Shown here in pieces: positions 59,501-64,000 of a stretch of 64,000 nt of DNA; within the stretch, counting starts at the first letter, position 1, and each line of letters starts with the position of its first letter. The translations under genes and the position numbers were made by a program. The notes under the pieces are model-generated. The model was not told the DNA's origin. It worked only from the letters and a program-made list of their open reading frames with translations, and made no database searches. The DNA lies in NCBI GenBank assembly GCA_022453515.1, contig JAJNNY010000021.1, forward strand, positions 310,001-374,000. The letters run 5' to 3'. This DNA comes from Astrocystis sublimbata (Eukaryota > Ascomycota > Sordariomycetes > Xylariales > Xylariaceae).

Positions 59501-62076
59501 TTTTGTGGCTGTAATTCTTTTTATACATTGGGGTGCCGTGAACGCGTCCCGTGCGCGTTTTGTTCCACAGTCGTACATATGTAGCACACGTACAACTCAT
59601 GTTGCTGCTTCAAACGACTATGTTTCATTCAAGCTCATGAAGTTGATTGATTGTATTAATAGTATTGATGTGAATGCTACCTTACTACGGACGCGTGCCG
59701 AGTTGAAGGATCGCAAGCCCCCCTGCCGGCGCAGTCCAGGTCATCCAGGGTAATCCATGCGGAACTCTACCCGCCCCAGAGGTGGAAAATCAGGGGTTCT
59801 TTTTCTCCAGTTTGCTTTATTATCGTGAGGTTTGCTCAAGCTGTTGTCTCACCTTGCCGTCTCCAGAACAGGCCACACACACAGTACCCACCAGCAGCAA
59901 GCTGTTCGCTGCTCTCGCTCGCTGTTAATACCCCGGCATCTACCTCCCCCGTTATACCTAAGACACTTGGTTTCCCTTTTCTCATTGGTCTCGTCTTCTT
60001 CCCAGGCACAATGTTAATTGATCCTTTAAGTCATCCTCTCAGGTCCGACGCCTGCCTCAAGTAACCAACCACCTATGAAGTCACTCGTTTGCCTCTCTCT
60101 CATATGGAATAATTGTCTACGTGTAAGTGCCTGTTCACTTGATAAAGAAACTCGATCATCAAACTCGCTGTTGCCTCGGCCGGATTCGTCCTTTGCGGTT
60201 TCACCAATCGAACAACTCATCGCTGCATTGCAGCAGCAGCAGGCCTGCATCATGATGCCCAGTCCTATCAAGTCTCCCCATCCTATCAAGTCTCCCCATC
60301 ATTGTTCATTCCGTGTACTTACAGCACAAACGAACGTTTACATACATACACATCCATCCACCTACCTACCCAGCTGCATACTACCCGTAACCTAAATTCG
60401 ACCTTCACACAACTGTTTCTATTGTTGTCACGCGAGCCCAGACTTCGTTTCTTGCTAGTTGCTCTTAATCCCGTTCTACGCGCATTTCGGGATAGTCTGG
60501 ACATATGGTGCCCCATCTACTTACGATCTACTCGTCTCCTGCGTCTATACCTCATGCAAGTGCATCCTGGTTCGCATCCGATCCAGTAAGGTATATGCAT
60601 CTGCCCCAGCCTGATCCACGAACGCTTGAGGATCTATTCCTTCGGCACACATTGTCTACCCGCAGCTTTCTCGAATCCTCTCTTCGGCTGCCCTATGCAT
60701 TTCTTCAAACCTGCCCACCTTACTCGATTAGTACAGGCAGCCTCAACTCAATGCAGCCTGCCTCGAGACCTGCATACAGCTACTAGGTACGAGTACATGC
60801 ATACTTAAGGTACTTACACAACAGGGCCCAGCACGCTTGTACCGCGCCTGGCGAACCTGCTGACGTGCAGTGTCCCTACTTGCAATTGTGCCTCTATCTA
60901 CTATTTTGTATAGACGCGTCGTCCCATTCTTCATATCCCATCATGAACAAGGCTTCTAGCACCCACCACCCACCACACCCCGGTGTCTCCCCCATGCTGA
61001 GGACAGCATATCTGCCAGGCCAAGCTTATTCGAATGAAGTCGTTCTGTAGATTTGACATAACCCACCGGCCCATCTACGTTTTAGAGGTTCGCGGTCCGC
61101 GTTTGGCGACTCCACATAATACCTGGGCTAGATAACCTACCAACCGGCTTCATCGTGGCCTTCTTCACACCGTCATTGGTCTGCGCATCTGGTCCTCTCG
61201 AGCAGCTCCTCAGCTTCCACGCTGAGCTGCCTCATAAACTTACTCGGCATATCATCACCAATCCGCCCCAGTGAGGCAAGTGACATCGAGATGCTTCGCG
61301 GTCACCACAGCATTACCAGCCCGAACTTCACCTGCCCTCGCCAACCCCAAACTCAGCATCACCAACATAAACTCGCCCTGTCCTCTCTTCGTGCTGATGA
61401 CCTCGCCTTTGGTTCGAATTCGAGATTTACGTTCTGACCTCCAGCCTTATCTGATTGCCTGTTGTAGCATATTAGGTCAGTAACAAGCCCTGAAAGTGGG
61501 AGTTGGCGTATTATCGCGATCGTGGATTGTTTCGAGGACGTGAGCGACTAACTTGTGTGAGACGGCAGTGCGACTGTAATCTTGCATTCGTATTATTGCC
61601 CAAGTTGACACATGCGTCTTTTGACGGGCGTTATCTGAGCAGCCATTATCGACTAGAGTTGCCTGGCCAGGAGTTGATTTTCACACCTACTATTTTGCCT
61701 CTTAGAGTTGAAGGACGAGGCTCAGTCCAAAAATACTTGTCAAACCGGGATCAGATTGCGTTCTAGGGCTTGAGTTGGCACCGAGTGCTAGCAGGTCAAC
61801 AGCAAGAGCTGGGGCTGGCAGGGAGGTCTTGATACACAGTCTAGGTAAGATTATATCCGACGATCGAGACGCCGTCTCATTTCTTGTTATTCCGACTTTG
61901 ACCACCAACATGGCCCTTGCTTCCAGATGACTTTGCTCATCACTGGCTATGGGCAGGTGCACGTCTGTACCGCACTTGTTTGTGTACTGCCGGCTCCTCG
62001 CGAAACCCAGGTCCTGTTTGACTCCATACTGATGCAACTGCAGGACTGCGAGTACCCTCGAGCTTAGACATCCTCG
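56572..62076. other. Gene-poor 5.5 kb region
   Basis: No convincing coding gene on either strand. The longest frame, 58436-58951 on the minus strand (171 codons), has no recognisable motif. From about 59.8 to 61.4 kb the plus strand is C/T-rich with many short frames, probably promoter and 5' leader of the 14-3-3-like gene. An 18-bp tandem duplication lies at 60264-60299. Unrecognised non-coding RNAs are possible. Confidence 0.45.
60264..60299. repeat. Two-copy 18-bp tandem repeat
   Basis: CCTATCAAGTCTCCCCAT occurs twice without spacing (60264-60281 and 60282-60299), in the C/T-rich region upstream of the 14-3-3-like gene. Confidence 0.85.
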
Positions 62077-63045
62077 ATGGCTTCCTCCGAGGTCGATCAG
62101 AAGTTCCTCGGCAAACTAGGGAAACAAGTCGAGCCTAACAATGCGCTGCTCGCTTCCATGCTATACAAGCTGTTGGGGCTGTCCATCAACTTAGCAGAAC
62201 ACACAGCAAAGGCACGGAAACAGCGCAAACTCGACACTTCGCGAGCAACGCAATCTCTTGAGCTCTACTTCCACATCCTCTGGCTGGCGCGCGAAGGCCT
62301 GATCATGCTCGAGCAGTATGTCATTCCCATGGTGGGCGACCACGGCGAGCTCAAAGTGCTTGCGTTCAAGCTCCGGGCGTCGTTCTACCACATCTTCGTG
62401 CTTTTCCACAACAACCCATCCGTCTCGACGATGGGCATCAACACCCCGATACCAGGGATCCCGCCCATCCCTCGACTGGACAAGGGCAAGGGCATCGACA
62501 GGTCCGACGCCATGTCCGAGACGGGACGATCGTCCGTGCAACCAACACATCCGATAGAAACCGGCGTCGTGGGACCGCCCCCCGGCTTCGGGCCACAGGT
62601 TCCGGAGACACCTGGGGCCTTCCTTCTGCCGTCCGTCGACTACAGACCCACGGCTCACGAGTATTTCAAGCAAGCCGTAACGCTGGCCGACGGGCTTCTA
62701 TGGGGTTCTCACTCCCTACGGCTCTCGATCAAGACCGAGTACGCAGCGTTCCTGTACGAGTGCGAGCACGACCCGGACGGCAGCCGGAAGCTGGCAAAGG
62801 ACACGATTGCGGAGGTCTACGACGCCTCCGAGGGGATGGATGACGACATGTTCCACGACGCGTGCGAGCTTGTCAAGGTGCTGGGGCGGATGATGAAGCG
62901 AGGCTTGGGCAGCGAGCCGAGTGCGCCGCCACCACCGTCAACTCCGAGGGCAACAACTCCCAAGACGACAACGCCGAGAACAAATCCCATACCGGCGGCT
63001 ATGCCCGCTGCTGTTCCCACAGGCATGGGGGACAACTTCATATGA
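62077..63045 (+). CDS. Divergent 14-3-3-like protein
   Basis: Intronless, 322 residues. The N-terminal half is helical (ALLASMLYKLLGLSINLAEHTAKAR, read in two halves). The helices from residue about 185 resemble the C-terminal part of the 14-3-3 fold: EYFKQAVTLADGLLWGSHSLR, matching the place of the YxxAxxLAxxxLxxxHPLRLGL segment, followed by IKTEYAAFLYECEHDP. The usual phosphopeptide-binding positions are only partly kept. Between the halves is a Pro/Gly-rich loop (residues about 120-180), and a Pro/Thr-rich tail follows. It is clearly not the housekeeping 14-3-3, but may bind phosphoproteins or act as a scaffold. Known to me only as a fungal-type divergent family. Confidence 0.75.
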   Translation: MASSEVDQKFLGKLGKQVEPNNALLASMLYKLLGLSINLAEHTAKARKQRKLDTSRATQSLELYFHILWLAREGLIMLEQYVIPMVGDHGELKVLAFKLRASFYHIFVLFHNNPSVSTMGINTPIPGIPPIPRLDKGKGIDRSDAMSETGRSSVQPTHPIETGVVGPPPGFGPQVPETPGAFLLPSVDYRPTAHEYFKQAVTLADGLLWGSHSLRLSIKTEYAAFLYECEHDPDGSRKLAKDTIAEVYDASEGMDDDMFHDACELVKVLGRMMKRGLGSEPSAPPPPSTPRATTPKTTTPRTNPIPAAMPAAVPTGMGDNFI

Positions 63046-64000
63046 TACACACCAAAAGTGAAAGAAACGCCATTAGAGCGGACACCAATACGTTATCTAC
63101 CATCCGAGAGCCGTCACCACCTGCACTTTTTTGCCTAGCAAGACTGCTCTCTAAACGATTGTGGTGACAGACGATGATCTCCCACAAGTGCTTGCTGCCA
63201 GACTCGATTTCCATACCATATCAAGGAAGCACGCAACTACACTACCTAATCAACATCATCCCACAACTCAAAATACACCCATATAAACACCCACCACACC
63301 ACGCCAAAAGAATCTTCATCAACTCATCCACCTCATCCATCCAAAAACCGCCTACCCAACCTACCGAACCTGACCCTCACCGCTTTCCCCCATCCCATCC
63401 TGCATATCATTGCATAAACGGAGTTATTTTTCCCCTCGATCAAAGGCCGGGCATATAGTAGGCAGGTAGATACTTTTTTCTACTTTTTAAGGCAGCGGGT
63501 CTTGCATAGCGCTTGCTTGGCTTATACAATACAATAGCAAATAGCAATCAAAAGACCTCAACTTACTTACGTACGTACTACATAGGTTGGTAGTATGTAG
63601 TAGGTAGGGTTAGGTACTCTAGTCCGCTCGGTGTGCAGGGACTAATTACAAAGTAATCATAATTTGAACTGTTTTTGAAAAGGAAAGAAAACCACTAGAG
63701 AGCACTTGTCTTTGGTGAATGATTAGTTACTAGAAAAGTGACTTGTTTGGTTAGACATGGCGGATAGCTGATATCCGCAACCGTGGCATATGATGTGTCC
63801 TTGTCCTGGTGGGTTAGTTACCAGTCACACATTATCAGTATTAGACCAGTAACACCATTTGACATAGCCTTATACAAATTTACTTACCATGAATACTAAG
63901 ATCAGATTTGAGAACATATGATCATGTTTTACGCAGCGAGACCTTACTCAGTATTCAACACGTTGCGATGGCCAGGTCATGTTCATGTTCATGTATACAT
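63046..64000. other. 3' flank to window end
   Basis: About 950 bases with no supported gene. Short TACGTAC and TAGGTAGG runs occur near 63.57-63.62 kb. Confidence 0.5.

Overview
The window is nuclear DNA from a filamentous ascomycete (Pezizomycotina, most likely a Sordariomycete). The evidence is short 45-65 nt spliceosomal introns with GTRNGT donors and CTRAC-type branch sites, fungal orthologues such as Ypt7/Rab7, SCAP and the Golgi GDPase, a fungal NLR-like NACHT protein, and a transposon carrying stop codons typical of repeat-induced point mutation (RIP). No rRNA, tRNA or CRISPR was recognised. Genes are monocistronic and lie on both strands. Exon structures were worked out by hand from splice motifs and reading-frame continuity.

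Region 1 (1-16 kb) is an accessory, metabolism-like group: an ACS-family MFS transporter, a secreted tannase/feruloyl esterase, a FAD-dependent phenol-hydroxylase-type monooxygenase, a methanol/alcohol-oxidase-like GMC flavoenzyme and a short-chain dehydrogenase. Together they could take up, de-esterify, hydroxylate and oxidise plant phenolic compounds. That is inference from neighbourhood only, and a 3.9 kb gap separates the monooxygenase from the oxidase.

Region 2 (16.5-23.6 kb) is an NLR-like NACHT gene on the minus strand split by a complete 3.6 kb hAT transposon (19214-22817). The transposon has 16-bp perfect terminal inverted repeats and a perfect 8-bp target duplication (GACATAGA). It sits inside the third intron of the NLR gene, 6 nt from the 3' splice site. 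Its transposase is broken by stop codons, including two adjacent TAG codons at a place where the family usually has tryptophans, and it carries two nested solo-LTR-like insertions.

Region 3 (25-44.9 kb) holds a Myb-like nuclear protein, a 738-residue protein of unknown family, a vacuolar-type DMT transporter, Ypt7, a small mitochondrial-type protein, a magnesium-chelatase-like protein, a Golgi GDA1 nucleoside diphosphatase, a GFA-family zinc protein and a PPPDE-thioredoxin-PUL fusion.

Region 4 (46-63 kb) holds a short kinesin-3 motor, a JMJD7-like JmjC protein, the SREBP chaperone SCAP behind a 3.6 kb pyrimidine-rich gap, a 5.5 kb gene-poor stretch and a divergent 14-3-3-like protein. Regions 3 and 4 are mostly housekeeping genes; the NLR/hAT locus and the unknown 738-residue protein are the most unusual content.
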